A stretch of DNA of 64,000 nucleotides from Marinobacter gudaonensis (lineage in GTDB: Bacteria > Pseudomonadota > Gammaproteobacteria > Pseudomonadales > Oleiphilaceae), in contig NZ_FOYV01000001.1 in the NCBI RefSeq assembly GCF_900115175.1, positions 496,001 through 560,000 on the forward strand, read 5' to 3'. The position numbers were made by a program, and so were the translations under genes. This document shows, piece by piece, positions 1 through 9,169 of the stretch. Each line of letters starts with the position of its first letter. Within the stretch, counting starts at the first letter, position 1. The notes beneath the pieces were generated by a model. It had not been told where the DNA came from. It worked only from the letters and a program-made list of their open reading frames with translations, and made no database searches.

Positions 1-871
1 GAGGCTTGATCTCGGAGCCTTCCAGCTCCACCACCTTGTCGAACTCGGCGTCATCATCACTGCGCAGCGTACGCCAGTACTCCACCGCCGCATCCCACTG
101 CTCACCTTTGGGACCGAACGGGCGATTACGGACATACTCGATGGTGGTGTCGTCCACCGCCACCATGCCCACCCGGGCGCCGGCCTCGATGGACATATTG
201 CAGATGGTCATCCGCCCTTCCATGCTCAGGCCCTGGATAGCCTCGCCGCCGAACTCGATGGCATAGCCGGTACCACCGGCGGTGCCAATCTTGCCAATGA
301 TGGCCAGCACCACATCCTTGCCTGTCACGCCCGGCCCGAGCTTGCCGTTCACCTTCACCAGCATGTTCTTCATTTTCTTCTGCACCAGGCACTGGGTGGC
401 GAGCACATGCTCCACCTCGCTGGTACCAATGCCATGAGCCAGACAGCCGAAAGCGCCGTGTGTAGAGGTATGGGAATCACCACAGACGATGCTCATACCA
501 GGCAAGGTTGCGCCCTGCTCCGGCCCGATTACATGCACAATGCCCTGGCGCTGGTCCTTGATCTTGAATTCCAGAATCCCGAACTCATCGCAGTTCTTAT
601 CGAGGGTTTCCACTTGAATCCGGGACACCGGATCAACAATGCCTTCGACACCCCGATCCCGATCGGTGGTCGGCACGTTGTGGTCCGGGGTGGCAATGTT
701 GGCATCAATCCGCCATGGCTTCCGGCCAGCAAGACGCAGGCCCTCAAACGCCTGAGGCGAGGTCACCTCGTGCAGCAGGTGACGGTCGATGTAGATCAAC
801 GCGGAGCCATCGTCCCGCTGTTTGACCAGATGGTCGTCCCACAATTTGTCGTATAAGGTCTTGCCCGCCAT
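1..871 (-). CDS. leuC: 3-isopropylmalate dehydratase large subunit (partial, C-terminus outside window)
   Basis: Large subunit of isopropylmalate isomerase, which works with LeuD to convert 2-isopropylmalate to 3-isopropylmalate in leucine synthesis in the cytosol. The ATG at 871 opens [14 protein letters not shown], the usual LeuC N-terminus, and the frame stays open to base 1, giving about 290 of the roughly 470 residues expected. The aconitase-family stretch [12 protein letters not shown] is present around residue 130. The cysteines that bind the 4Fe-4S cluster lie in the missing C-terminal part. Transcription runs out of the window, presumably into leuD. A LysR gene lies divergently upstream across a repeat-filled gap, an arrangement also known in Pseudomonas. 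Confidence 0.97.
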   Translation of the reverse strand, partial: MAGKTLYDKLWDDHLVKQRDDGSALIYIDRHLLHEVTSPQAFEGLRLAGRKPWRIDANIATPDHNVPTTDRDRGVEGIVDPVSRIQVETLDKNCDEFGILEFKIKDQRQGIVHVIGPEQGATLPGMSIVCGDSHTSTHGAFGCLAHGIGTSEVEHVLATQCLVQKKMKNMLVKVNGKLGPGVTGKDVVLAIIGKIGTAGGTGYAIEFGGEAIQGLSMEGRMTICNMSIEAGARVGMVAVDDTTIEYVRNRPFGPKGEQWDAAVEYWRTLRSDDDAEFDKVVELEGSEIKP

Positions 872-1003
872 GGTTCTCTCTCACTCTCTGGGGGTTTCTG
901 GTTCTTGCTCAGTATTCGCTTATTCTAACGTCAGCTCCTGAATAACCTCAATTCATGTTTTTTATCTATCCCATCCCTATCAGTTATACTACGGAGAAGG
1001 TCA

Positions 1004-1108
1004 CGGGTTGGGATAGTCTTTTCAAAACACGCCGACAAGCACATCCATGTGGGCTCGAATCGGGCCATCCCTGGCCCTCTACGGTTTTGAAAAGACTATC
1101 CCAACCCG
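1004..1108 (-). repeat. Palindromic repeat copy A (conserved core, copy-specific arms)
   Basis: A perfect 25-bp inverted repeat (1004-1028 and 1084-1108) encloses a 55-bp centre. The centre is the reverse complement of the core in copies B and C. It keeps the inner hairpin GGGCCA-N4-TGGCCC, where copies B and C have GCGCCA-N4-TGGCGC, which is a compensatory base-pair change. The arms do not resemble the arms of the other two copies. It sits between the divergent leuC and LysR starts, so it is not placed as a gene-end terminator. Together with copy B it fills most of the 420-bp gap between those genes. Confidence 0.85.
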
Positions 1109-1149
1109 CGCCCCGAACCTCGCAGGTGTACCCGTGCTGCCCGTGTTGA

Positions 1150-1252
1150 CTGGAGGCTCTGGCCTTCGAAAACCGTAGAGCGCCAGGGATGGCGCGACCG
1201 AGCCCTACAGGGACGTATTTACGGGCGTGTTTTCGGAGGCCAGAGCCTCCAG
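1150..1252 (+). repeat. Palindromic repeat copy B (conserved core, copy-specific arms)
   Basis: Arms at 1150-1173 and 1229-1252 are 24 bp and complementary except for one position, which would be a U-G pair in plus-strand RNA. The core carries CGCCAGGGATGGCG followed by a second small stem around TACAGGGACGTA, matching copy C closely. It lies 40 bp upstream of the likely LysR start and in tandem with copy A. The rest of the 872-1291 gap shows no open frame or recognisable RNA gene. Confidence 0.85.
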
Positions 1253-1291
1253 GCAACCCGCACAAGGTTGATTTTGTGGAGCAAGAATTCC

Positions 1292-2164
1292 GTGGATTCA
1301 AACGCACTTAAAGCATTTCTGACGATCGTCGACCAGGGCTCCTTCTCGGAGGCGGCCGAAACTCTGCACCTGACGCAACCGGCCATTTCCAAGCGCCTGG
1401 CCGCCCTGGAGAACCAGCTCGGCACCACGCTGATCGACCGCAGTCACCGCCAGATTAGACTGACCGACGCCGGCAGCCGGCTGCTGCCCCACGCCCGCAA
1501 GATACTGGATGAAATTCACAACGCCAGGGTCGCCCTCTCCCCCGACTCCGGTGAGGTGGAAGGCGAGCTGCAGATCATCGCCAGCCACCACATCGGCCTG
1601 CACCACCTGCCCAACTGGCTGCGCCGGTTCAAACGGGAGTATCCGCAGGTATCGATCAATCTGCAGTTCATGGAATCCGATGCGGCCTACGAGCAGATGC
1701 GCAAGCGCAATGCCGAACTTGCGTTCGTCACCCTCAGTGACAGCATGGAGCCAAGTTTTCAGGTCTTTGCCCAGTGGCCGGACGACATGGTATTTGTTGC
1801 CGGCGCGGAACACACGCTATCGCAACTGGCCAAACCGACACTGAAGGATCTTGCCGTGCATCCGGCGCTGCTTCCGGATACCAGCACAGCCACTTATCGG
1901 GTGGTCAGCCGCCTATTCCTTGAGGCAAACCTGCACATGAATCCGCAAATGCCCACAAACTATCTGGAGACCATCAAGATGATGACCAGCGTGGGCCTTG
2001 GCTGGAGTGTGCTGCCCACCCGCATGCTCGACACCAGTCTGCGAGTGCTGGACATTGGAACGCCGGTATCCCGGGTATTGGGAGGCATCGGCCTGGCTGG
2101 CCGGCAGTTGAGCAACGCATCCAAAGCCCTGCTTGAGATCGTCCAGCAGGAAGAAAACGCCTGA
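1292..2164 (+). CDS. LysR-family transcriptional regulator beside leuC
   Basis: About 290 residues, a normal length for the family. The N-terminal winged helix-turn-helix reads ALKAFLTIVDQGSFSEAAET and continues with LTQPAISKRLAALE. The rest is the two-lobed effector-binding domain typical of LysR proteins. I chose the GTG at 1292 because TGGAG lies 10 bp upstream and the protein then begins at the first helix; TTG codons at 1268 and 1274 are weaker alternatives. It is divergent from leuC, so control of the leu genes is plausible but not shown. It converges with the MFS gene with only 3 bp between the two stops and no terminator visible there. Confidence 0.92.
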   Translation: MDSNALKAFLTIVDQGSFSEAAETLHLTQPAISKRLAALENQLGTTLIDRSHRQIRLTDAGSRLLPHARKILDEIHNARVALSPDSGEVEGELQIIASHHIGLHHLPNWLRRFKREYPQVSINLQFMESDAAYEQMRKRNAELAFVTLSDSMEPSFQVFAQWPDDMVFVAGAEHTLSQLAKPTLKDLAVHPALLPDTSTATYRVVSRLFLEANLHMNPQMPTNYLETIKMMTSVGLGWSVLPTRMLDTSLRVLDIGTPVSRVLGGIGLAGRQLSNASKALLEIVQQEENA

Positions 2165-2167
2165 CGT

Positions 2168-3316
2168 TCAGCTCTGGTCCGGAACCGGTGGCGGCCGCAG
2201 GCCCCGCCAGGTAATCACAATAGCGATCAGCATGGCCGCGGCCCCTCCCCAGAACGCGGCGGAGGTGTCGAACCCATCCACCAGGAAACCGGACAACCAG
2301 GCACCGATCGCGCCGCCAGCACCAAAGGTCAGCCCGCTGTACAGCGCCTGCCCCTGGCCATGGTGATGCTGCCCGAAAAAGCCCTGAATATACTGTACGG
2401 ACAGCGCGTGTAAGACCCCGTAGGACGCCGCATGGAGCAGTTGCGCGAACAACAGCACCACCACCACATCCGTGACCTCGGCAATCAGGATCCAGCGGAT
2501 CATGGTGAGAGTCAGTGCCCCAATCGCAATCTGACGAACCGTGAAGTTCCGGGTCAGCCGGTGCATCACCAGGAACAAAGCGATTTCTGCAAACACCCCC
2601 AGGGACCAGAGCAAACCAATGGACAGCTTGCCATACCCATGCTGGGCCAGATGAATACTGAAGAAGGTGTAGTAGGCACCGTGCGAAACCTGAAGCAGGA
2701 AGTTCATCAGGAAGAAGGTCACCACCGCCGGGTGGGTCACGATGGCTTTCAGGCTGCCTTTCGGCGCAGGCGGCTTGCGCTCTCCTCGCTCGGAGGGAAC
2801 CAGAAACGCCGAAACGGCAATTCCAGCAAATACCGGGAGCAGCAGCCACGGCAGGGACTGAATAGGCATCAACTCCAGGAGTCCACCCACCAGCGCCACA
2901 GCCCCAATAAAGCCCACCGAGCCCCAGAGCCGCACGCGACCATACTTCTCCTTCTGGGCACCCAGGGCCCGAAGCGTGATCACTTCATAAAGGGGCAAGA
3001 TGGCGTTCCAGAAAAACGTGAACGCCAGCATAACCAGCAACAAACCGTAGAAACCCGGCTCCAGAAATACCCCCGCAAAGAACAGCGACCCGGTAATGGC
3101 GCCAAATCGCACCAGCCGAACCCGCTGCCCGGTTCTGTCCCCGAGCCAACCCCAGACACTGGGCGCAACGATCTTGGTGAGCTGGATGGTCGCCATGAGC
3201 GTGGCGATCTGGAGATAGGAAAAACCCTGGCCCTCAAGATAGAGAGACCAATACGGGAGGAGCCCGCCCAGGAGAGCGAAGAACCAGAAATAGAGGTTAG
3301 AGAGTCGAAAGTAAAT
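2168..3316 (-). CDS. MFS transporter, MFS_1-like, with apparent ATT start
   Basis: Twelve-helix major facilitator protein of about 382 residues with an unknown substrate. Hydrophobic segments alternate with the loop GWLGDRTGQRVR after helix 2, the family signature. The first ATG, at 3196, would remove the first transmembrane helix. Upstream the frame reads YFRLSNLYFWFFALLGG, the expected N-terminus, and the only start-like codon before an in-frame TAG at 3335-3337 is ATT at 3314-3316. An AGGGG at 3324-3328 sits 7 bp from it. Repeat copy C lies immediately upstream. The gene may follow aroC in one transcript. Function is certain only to family level. Confidence 0.85.
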   Translation of the reverse strand: MYFRLSNLYFWFFALLGGLLPYWSLYLEGQGFSYLQIATLMATIQLTKIVAPSVWGWLGDRTGQRVRLVRFGAITGSLFFAGVFLEPGFYGLLLVMLAFTFFWNAILPLYEVITLRALGAQKEKYGRVRLWGSVGFIGAVALVGGLLELMPIQSLPWLLLPVFAGIAVSAFLVPSERGERKPPAPKGSLKAIVTHPAVVTFFLMNFLLQVSHGAYYTFFSIHLAQHGYGKLSIGLLWSLGVFAEIALFLVMHRLTRNFTVRQIAIGALTLTMIRWILIAEVTDVVVVLLFAQLLHAASYGVLHALSVQYIQGFFGQHHHGQGQALYSGLTFGAGGAIGAWLSGFLVDGFDTSAAFWGGAAAMLIAIVITWRGLRPPPVPDQS

Positions 3317-3352
3317 GGCGAAACCCCTGTCAGCCTACCCGGGATGCCCGGT

Positions 3353-3463
3353 GGCTTTGGTGGGATCGATTGCCCAAAAATGTGGAGCGCCAGGGATGGC
3401 GCGACCAAGCCCTACATGGACGTATTCACGGGCGTTTTTTGGGCAGTCGATCCCGCCGAAGCC
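3353..3463 (+). repeat. Palindromic repeat copy C (conserved core, copy-specific arms)
   Basis: Arms at 3353-3380 and 3436-3463 are 28 bp and complementary except at three positions, each of which would be a U-G pair in plus-strand RNA. The core contains GCGCCAGGGATGGCGC and aligns with copy B over almost its whole length, including GACGTATT and ACGGGCGT near the right arm. The arms are unrelated to those of copies A and B. It lies between the aroC stop and the MFS start, both minus-strand, and occupies essentially the whole gap. Confidence 0.85.
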
Positions 3464-3482
3464 GCTTCTCCAAATCCCGCGG

Positions 3483-4577
3483 TCAAAGCTGCCCAATCAC
3501 CGGCGTAGAAACAGAAACATCCGCATTCTGGCCACGATGCCGCAGGTAATGATCCATCAACACGATGGCCATCATGGCCTCGGCGATCGGCGTTGCACGA
3601 ATACCTACGCACGGGTCATGGCGTCCAGTGGTGATCACTTCGCAGGGATCGCCGTTCACATCGATGCTGCGCCCCGGAAGCCGCAGGCTCGAGGTCGGCT
3701 TCAGGGCAATGCTCGCCACAATCGGCTGCCCCGAGGAAATGCCCCCCAGCACACCACCGGCGTTGTTGGACAGAAAGCCCTCCGGCGTCATCTCATCGCG
3801 GTGCTCAGTGCCCTTCTGCTCTACGCAGTCAAACCCGGCGCCAATCTCCACGCCCTTTACTGCATTGATGCTCATCAGCGCGTGGGCCAGATCCGCATCC
3901 AGGCGATCAAAAATCGGCTCGCCAAGTCCCGGCGGCACACCCTCCGCTACCACATTAATGCGCGCTCCGATGGAATCGCCTTCCTTACGGAGCGCATCCA
4001 TATAGGCTTCCATCTCCGGCACCTTGTCGGCGTCAGGACAGAAGAACGGATTCTGGTGCACCTGCTCCCAGTCCAGTTTCTCGGCCTTGATCGGCCCCAG
4101 CTGCGACAGGTAGCCACGGATACGCATGCCCAGGCGCTGCTCAAGGAACTTCCTCGCTATCGCCCCCGCCGCTACACGCATGGCGGTTTCACGCGCGGAG
4201 GAACGGCCACCGCCGCGGTAGTCCCGCACGCCGTACTTGTGCATGTAGGTGTAATCAGCGTGGGCGGGCCGGAACTGCTCGGCAATCTTGGAGTAGTCCT
4301 TCGAACGCTGATCGGTATTCTCGATGATCAGCCCGATCGGTGTGCCGGTTGTCTTGCCTTCGAAAACGCCGGAAAGAATCCGCACTTCATCGGCTTCCCG
4401 GCGCTGGGTGGTGTGTCTGGAAGTACCGGGCTTGCGGCGATCAAGATCGCGCTGCATGTCGGCTTCAGACAGCTCAAGCCCGGGAGGACAGCCGTCGATG
4501 ATACAGCCCAACGCGGCGCCGTGGCTCTCACCAAAAGTGGTTACGGTAAACAGTTTTCCGAAGGAATTTCCCGACAT
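3483..4577 (-). CDS. aroC: Chorismate synthase
   Basis: Converts 5-enolpyruvylshikimate-3-phosphate to chorismate using reduced FMN, the last common step of aromatic amino acid and folate synthesis. At 364 residues it has the normal length. Recognisable signatures are the N-terminal [18 protein letters not shown], the middle [18 protein letters not shown] and [18 protein letters not shown], and the C-terminal [18 protein letters not shown]. It lies just downstream of prmB in the same direction with a 37-bp gap, an order common in gammaproteobacteria. Its product chorismate is used by PabB, encoded at 16-17.5 kb. Confidence 0.98.
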   Translation of the reverse strand: MSGNSFGKLFTVTTFGESHGAALGCIIDGCPPGLELSEADMQRDLDRRKPGTSRHTTQRREADEVRILSGVFEGKTTGTPIGLIIENTDQRSKDYSKIAEQFRPAHADYTYMHKYGVRDYRGGGRSSARETAMRVAAGAIARKFLEQRLGMRIRGYLSQLGPIKAEKLDWEQVHQNPFFCPDADKVPEMEAYMDALRKEGDSIGARINVVAEGVPPGLGEPIFDRLDADLAHALMSINAVKGVEIGAGFDCVEQKGTEHRDEMTPEGFLSNNAGGVLGGISSGQPIVASIALKPTSSLRLPGRSIDVNGDPCEVITTGRHDPCVGIRATPIAEAMMAIVLMDHYLRHRGQNADVSVSTPVIGQL

Positions 4578-4614
4578 AATTCAGTATCTTGTTAAGCAAT
4601 TGTAAGAAACAGGA

Positions 4615-5517
4615 TTAACGTGAAGCCAACCACTGCCGCAGCTCGGCTTCGCCAATCACGAAAACACCATCGCCGCCGTTCTCGAACTCCAGCCAGGTCA
4701 GCGGCAGATCCGGGTAGGCATCATCCAGCGCCACCCAGCTATTACCGACCTCCACTACCAACAAACCACCCGGAGTCAAATGGTCAGCCGCTTCTGCAAT
4801 AATTCGGTGCGCAATGTCCAGACCGTCCTGCCCGGCTGCGAGGCCGAGTTCCGGTTCATGGCGGTACTCGTACGGCATATCCGCCAGATCTTCAGCATCC
4901 ACGTACGGCGGGTTGCTGACGATGACATCAAAACGTCCCTCAACCTTTTCGAACACGTCGGATTGCACGGTACTTACCCGGCCACGCAGATTGTGGAGAT
5001 CGATATTCGAATCCGCCACCTCCAGCGCGTCCGCTGAAATATCCGACAACACCACCTCTGCATCAACAAACACCGACGCCGCCCCGATTCCTATGCAGCC
5101 GCTGCCGGTACACAAATCCAGGATCCGCTCAACAGCCCGGTCACCCAACCAGGGCTGGAACCCGTTTTCGATCAACTCACCAATGGGTGAACGTGGCACC
5201 AGCACACGCTCGTCCACATGGAAAGGCATGCCCATGAACCAGGCCTCACCCAGCAGATACGCCAGGGGAACCCGTTCATTCACGCGACGATCAATGCGCT
5301 CAAGAATGGTATTCCGCTCTTCCCAGGTCAGCCTGGCATCCAGAAAAACGGTGTTGTTCTCAAGCGGCAGATGCAGGCTGCGCATCACCAGTTGAACCGC
5401 CTCATCCCAGACGTTGTCGGTGCCGTGGCCAAAGAACAGGGGCGAGGCGGCGAAGCGGGATGACGCGTAGCGAAGGTAATCCCGAACGCTGTGAAGGTCG
5501 TCGATGGGGCTGGTCAC
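4615..5517 (-). CDS. prmB: Ribosomal protein L3 N5-glutamine methyltransferase
   Basis: SAM-dependent enzyme that methylates a glutamine in ribosomal protein L3. The 300-residue protein has the helical N-terminal substrate domain and a Rossmann domain with the SAM-binding stretch [16 protein letters not shown] and the glutamine-binding NPPY motif in [18 protein letters not shown]. The [20 protein letters not shown] region and its place beside aroC favour PrmB over the related PrmC. The start at 5517 gives the expected N-terminus. Confidence 0.95.
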   Translation of the reverse strand: MTSPIDDLHSVRDYLRYASSRFAASPLFFGHGTDNVWDEAVQLVMRSLHLPLENNTVFLDARLTWEERNTILERIDRRVNERVPLAYLLGEAWFMGMPFHVDERVLVPRSPIGELIENGFQPWLGDRAVERILDLCTGSGCIGIGAASVFVDAEVVLSDISADALEVADSNIDLHNLRGRVSTVQSDVFEKVEGRFDVIVSNPPYVDAEDLADMPYEYRHEPELGLAAGQDGLDIAHRIIAEAADHLTPGGLLVVEVGNSWVALDDAYPDLPLTWLEFENGGDGVFVIGEAELRQWLASR

Positions 5518-5611
5518 AAAGTCTGTCCTGTCCGTGAGCGTGTCAGCGCCGGATTATACGCTGTTTGCGGGCGACACTGCAGCCTTGCGACCAACCCGAC
5601 GAGCAACTTTG

Positions 5612-6826
5612 TCAGATTGCCAGGGGCCCGGAACTGTTGCGACTCTCCTCGAACCGGTCCAGTGCCGCCGCCATGCGCTCCCGCCCGAGCTGAATCAACT
5701 CCGGTGCCTTGTGGTAGTCATAGCTTCGGCAGGCGTTCTTGGGAATGTTCACCAGGAGATCTGGCGGATAACCGGCAATCTTGTACTGAACCAGCGCGCT
5801 TTGCATGGTCTCGATGGTCAGGTTCATGACATCAAACTTGCCGATACCCAGCTTGTCCCAGTCTATGGTTTCGTGCTCTTCCTGAGTTTTCGGGTCCAAA
5901 GACTTTCGCTCAACGTGCTTTTGATGTTCTTTTTTACTGACCTCCCGGCTGATCTTCTCTTCCGGACTGTCGTCGTTGCCGGCCTTGCGAGCGCCGAGGG
6001 ATTTCAGTGTGTCCCAGTCGAACCAGCGCGAAGCTTTCTCGCGGATGGCGTCCACCCATTCATCCATCTCGCCGCCTTCATCATCGTTACTGCTGAAGGC
6101 CGCGTCTGGGATACGACGGCGACGGTCGTCCTCGCCGCTGAGATTGACGGCAACAATCAGGTCCGCGTGCGATGAAATGGTCGGAATAATCGGCAAGGGA
6201 TTGAGCAAGGCTCCATCCACCAGCACACGTCCGTTGAGGACCAGTGGCGTAACCACGCTGGGAATGGCCACTGAGGCCCGTATGGCCTGGTCCAGCGGCC
6301 CCTCCTGAAACCAGATTTCTTTGTGGGCCAGAAGATCGGTAGCCACCGCTGTATAGGCAATAGGCAGGTTTTCGATGCGGGTGTCGCCAAGCATCTCCCG
6401 CACCACGGAGAAAATCTTCTCGCCCCGTATGGCGCCCACTGAATTGAAAGTCACATCGAGGAGTTTCAGTACGTCGAACTGGCCGAGCCCGGTCACCCAG
6501 TCCTTGTAGTCCTGCATCTTGCCAGCACCGAACATGCCGCCAATGAGCGCACCCATGGAGCACCCTGAAATGGCCACGATGTCGTAGCCGCGCTCGACCA
6601 GAATCTCAATGGCGCCGATGTGGGCATAGCCCCTGGCGCCGCCACTACCGAGAGTCAGTGCCACGGTTTTCCGGCGCTTCCCCGAAACCGCGCCCTTCTG
6701 GGAACTGGCCGGGGCCTGACTTGCAGAAATATCCGAGCTTTTGAGTACCGTCGATGCGTGATCTCTGGGCTCGTCGTCCTGGGCCGATTCACTTTTTTGA
6801 GGGTCGTCGTCCTGTGATTTACCCAT
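5612..6826 (-). CDS. Patatin-like phospholipase (RssA-type)
   Basis: Serine lipase or esterase of the patatin family, about 404 residues. The oxyanion motif GSGGARGYAHIG, the nucleophile elbow GCSMG and the DGA motif carrying the catalytic aspartate are all present, so the Ser-Asp dyad is intact. The first 50 residues are polar and low in complexity, and a long charged insert follows the DGA region. I favour the ATG at 6826, with GGGG 8 bp upstream, over a GTG at 6833-6835 that overlaps the stop of the preceding gene. Substrate unknown. A second patatin is at 28092-29579. Confidence 0.9.
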   Translation of the reverse strand: MGKSQDDDPQKSESAQDDEPRDHASTVLKSSDISASQAPASSQKGAVSGKRRKTVALTLGSGGARGYAHIGAIEILVERGYDIVAISGCSMGALIGGMFGAGKMQDYKDWVTGLGQFDVLKLLDVTFNSVGAIRGEKIFSVVREMLGDTRIENLPIAYTAVATDLLAHKEIWFQEGPLDQAIRASVAIPSVVTPLVLNGRVLVDGALLNPLPIIPTISSHADLIVAVNLSGEDDRRRRIPDAAFSSNDDEGGEMDEWVDAIREKASRWFDWDTLKSLGARKAGNDDSPEEKISREVSKKEHQKHVERKSLDPKTQEEHETIDWDKLGIGKFDVMNLTIETMQSALVQYKIAGYPPDLLVNIPKNACRSYDYHKAPELIQLGRERMAAALDRFEESRNSSGPLAI

Positions 6827-6831
6827 TACCT

Positions 6832-7731
6832 TCACCCCGATACCACGATTAATTCCACCCGGTTCCCCTGACGATCCGGGTCCTTGAATACCCCCGCCGG
6901 TCCCGGCACGATGATTGTCTGCTGGCTTCTGGGCACGCCGGTCTTGGTCAGCACCTCTGACAGGGATTCTGCGGCCATTCGTGCGCGCTCAACCGCTTCG
7001 CCAAAGGATTCATCCGCTTCCAGTTCAGAATAGCCTACCAGGACAACCACCGCCCCTTCTTGCGAGGCCAGATCCGACAAGCGGCGGCGATCAGATCCGC
7101 GCCAGTCAAAACGGTAGGTCACGCCGCCTTGCCAGGGCACAATGATCGGCCCTTTGACCCGCTCATTTACCGTTCCGAGCCCGGGTATCGTGGCACCCGA
7201 TCCGACCCTAAGGTGCTCCACCCATACATACTCCCGAAGGTTGCCTCGGGTAACCGTGTACACCAGGGTCAACCACCGGGCACCATCCTCGGCGATGGAG
7301 CCGGCAACGAGGTAGTCCTGAGTATCGTCCCGACCGAGCAGCGTGCGCTGGCCAAAAATCTGATTGGCCCAGACGTTGCTCCGACCGCAGCGGATGCCCG
7401 CGCAGTCAAACAGAACCTGGGCATTGCGCTCGTTCAGCACCCGCTGGTAGTGATCCCGTGCGCTTTCCCGATTGGCGTCCCGCGCCAGCTGATAGAGACG
7501 ACCCTCACCCTCAACCGGCAACCGGGCAAGGCTCTCGGAGCGAATCTCATCGTTGACTTCCCGTACCGGACTGAACAGAACAAGATGCCCTGTCGACTGG
7601 ATCTCCACAGTGTTCTCCAGTGTGGATTGGGCGAACGGGACCGGAAAATCCGCTGGCGAGGCAGAGACCAGGGACGGCAACGCCAATGGGGCCAAAACGA
7701 GAACGAGGCGGGCGTATATCGATTTAAGCAA
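6832..7731 (-). CDS. Exported DUF4892-type protein with OmpA-like C-terminus
   Basis: About 299 residues, beginning with a signal peptide (LKSIYARLVLVLAPLALPSL, cleavage near VSASPA). The middle part resembles DUF4892. The last 100 residues, with GYSELEADESFGEAVERARM and DRQGNRVELIVVSG, look like a shortened OmpA-type peptidoglycan-binding fold. It probably acts in the periplasm or at the outer membrane; its role is unknown. I chose the TTG at 7731 because AAGGTGAG is 7 bp upstream; a GTG at 7743 overlaps the hydrolase stop and lacks a spaced ribosome site. Cysteines in FDCAGIRCG could form a disulfide. Confidence 0.8.
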   Translation of the reverse strand: MLKSIYARLVLVLAPLALPSLVSASPADFPVPFAQSTLENTVEIQSTGHLVLFSPVREVNDEIRSESLARLPVEGEGRLYQLARDANRESARDHYQRVLNERNAQVLFDCAGIRCGRSNVWANQIFGQRTLLGRDDTQDYLVAGSIAEDGARWLTLVYTVTRGNLREYVWVEHLRVGSGATIPGLGTVNERVKGPIIVPWQGGVTYRFDWRGSDRRRLSDLASQEGAVVVLVGYSELEADESFGEAVERARMAAESLSEVLTKTGVPRSQQTIIVPGPAGVFKDPDRQGNRVELIVVSG

Positions 7732-7735
7732 AGGA

Positions 7736-8686
7736 TTACTCACCTTCAAGAAATTGGACGACAGCGTCAGCAACCGGGGCAGTCTCACCGTCCAGATGAC
7801 AGTGATGACCGCCGGGCACCCGGACAGTCTGGAGCCTTGCGATCGCGCCGGCCCGAGCATCGAGGTCTTTTCTGTACGAAAGAAGTCCGGCATCGGCCCT
7901 TATAAACAGCGTCGGTGCCTCGATGGCCTCCAGCGTGGCCAGCACCTGCTCTTCCGTCATCATCAGCGGCGAGGGGTGGCGCAAGCGCGGATCGGTCCGC
8001 CACACGTAACCCTCTTCGACAGATGTCAGGTTGCGGGGGCTCAGAATTAATGCAGCCTCCCGACTCAGGGGGCTCAAGCCGCCCTCACGGGCCCTGGCCG
8101 CCGCGGCTATATCCGGATAGACCGGCGGCATCCCGGAGCCGGAAATCCGCTTCTTGATAGCCTTGCGCAGCTGCGAAACGGTTTCCGAAGCCGGTCGGCT
8201 GATGGCGCCCAGGCTGTCAATCATCACCAGTTGACGGACTCGCTCCGGGAACGTGGCTGCATACAAGGCGCACACGATACCCCCGAGGGAATGACCCACC
8301 AGGTTGACACAACCATCCGCAGTTTCCTGGAAATACCGTTCAACCAGCTCCGCCAGATCGGCGACATAATCCATCAGCTGATAACTCTGCCCTTCCGGAC
8401 GGTGGCCGGAGTGCCCGTGGCCGGCGAGGTCGATGGCATGAACTGGCCCGAGTCGCGCCACGTCCGGCGCCAGCCTGGCAAAACTCAGGCTGTTATCAAG
8501 CCAGCCATGGACAAGTAGCGTTGGTGTGTTTTCGTGAACACCCGGCTCACACGCCCAGCTCAGACCGGCCAGGGTGATATGCCGGAGCTTCCATTGAGCC
8601 TCTCGACAACCTTGCAGCTCGTCCTTGGCAAATCCGGGAGGACCCTCGCCGGCAACCGCAGAGACAGATGTTGCCGTGTCACTCAT
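7736..8686 (-). CDS. Alpha/beta-fold hydrolase
   Basis: About 316 residues. The fold signatures are the oxyanion HG in TLLVHGWLDNSLSFARLAP, the nucleophile elbow GHSLG in VNLVGHSLGGIVCALYAA and the C-terminal catalytic histidine in VPGGHHCHLDGE. The ATG at 8686 has GGAG 7 bp upstream, preferred to the GTG at 8701. It lies between pilZ and the DUF4892 gene in a compact minus-strand run. Substrate cannot be read from the sequence; small-ester or lipid hydrolysis is only a guess. Confidence 0.88.
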   Translation of the reverse strand: MSDTATSVSAVAGEGPPGFAKDELQGCREAQWKLRHITLAGLSWACEPGVHENTPTLLVHGWLDNSLSFARLAPDVARLGPVHAIDLAGHGHSGHRPEGQSYQLMDYVADLAELVERYFQETADGCVNLVGHSLGGIVCALYAATFPERVRQLVMIDSLGAISRPASETVSQLRKAIKKRISGSGMPPVYPDIAAAARAREGGLSPLSREAALILSPRNLTSVEEGYVWRTDPRLRHPSPLMMTEEQVLATLEAIEAPTLFIRADAGLLSYRKDLDARAGAIARLQTVRVPGGHHCHLDGETAPVADAVVQFLEGE

Positions 8687-8697
8687 CGGCTGCTCCC

Positions 8698-9057
8698 TCA
8701 CATTGTGTGTGTCGGGCGATCAGAGCTCAATGAGCCTGCCAGGTAGGATTCAATTTTGGTCCGGGCAGTTTCGTCGTCGCCATTGAACTGCACGCCGATG
8801 CCGGCAGCGCGGTTGCCCTGGGCGCCCTTGGGAGTAATCCAGATCACTTTGCCAGCCACCGGGATTTTTTCCGGCTCATCCATCAGGTTGAGCAACAGGA
8901 ACACTTCGTCGCCCAGCTGATACTGCTTCTGGGTGGGAATAAACAGGCCGCCCTGACGGATGTACGGCATATAGGCGGCGTACAGGACCGCCTTATCCTT
9001 GATCGTCAGGGTGAGAATGCCACTGCGCGCGCCAAAACCGGGCCCCATATCTGACAC
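8698..9057 (-). CDS. pilZ: Type IV pilus assembly protein PilZ
   Basis: A 119-residue PilZ-domain protein close to Pseudomonas PilZ throughout, with GILTLTIKDKAVLYAAYMP, GDEVFLLLNLMDEPEKIPVA and NRAAGIGVQF, and ending in RPTHTM. This single-domain type lacks the RxxxR c-di-GMP-binding motif of other PilZ domains and is needed for type IV pilus biogenesis through partner proteins. It follows holB, the usual neighbour. Start may be GTG at 9057 or ATG at 9048; both give a plausible N-terminus. Confidence 0.96.
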   Translation of the reverse strand: MSDMGPGFGARSGILTLTIKDKAVLYAAYMPYIRQGGLFIPTQKQYQLGDEVFLLLNLMDEPEKIPVAGKVIWITPKGAQGNRAAGIGVQFNGDDETARTKIESYLAGSLSSDRPTHTM

Positions 9058-9169
9058 CTTTCTCCGGAATTATCATTAGGTTGGAAGGGATCCTGAAAAT
9101 CCCTTTCATCAGGCAATCATAGCAGCTGTTGCGCTCAAAGGCGCAACCCTGCGCGTCGTCGGGCGACGT

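Noticed and set aside
1004..1108. Possible tRNA (GGCTCGAATCGGG resembles a T-arm)
   Set aside because: No acceptor stem, anticodon arm or D-arm; the match falls inside the palindromic repeat.
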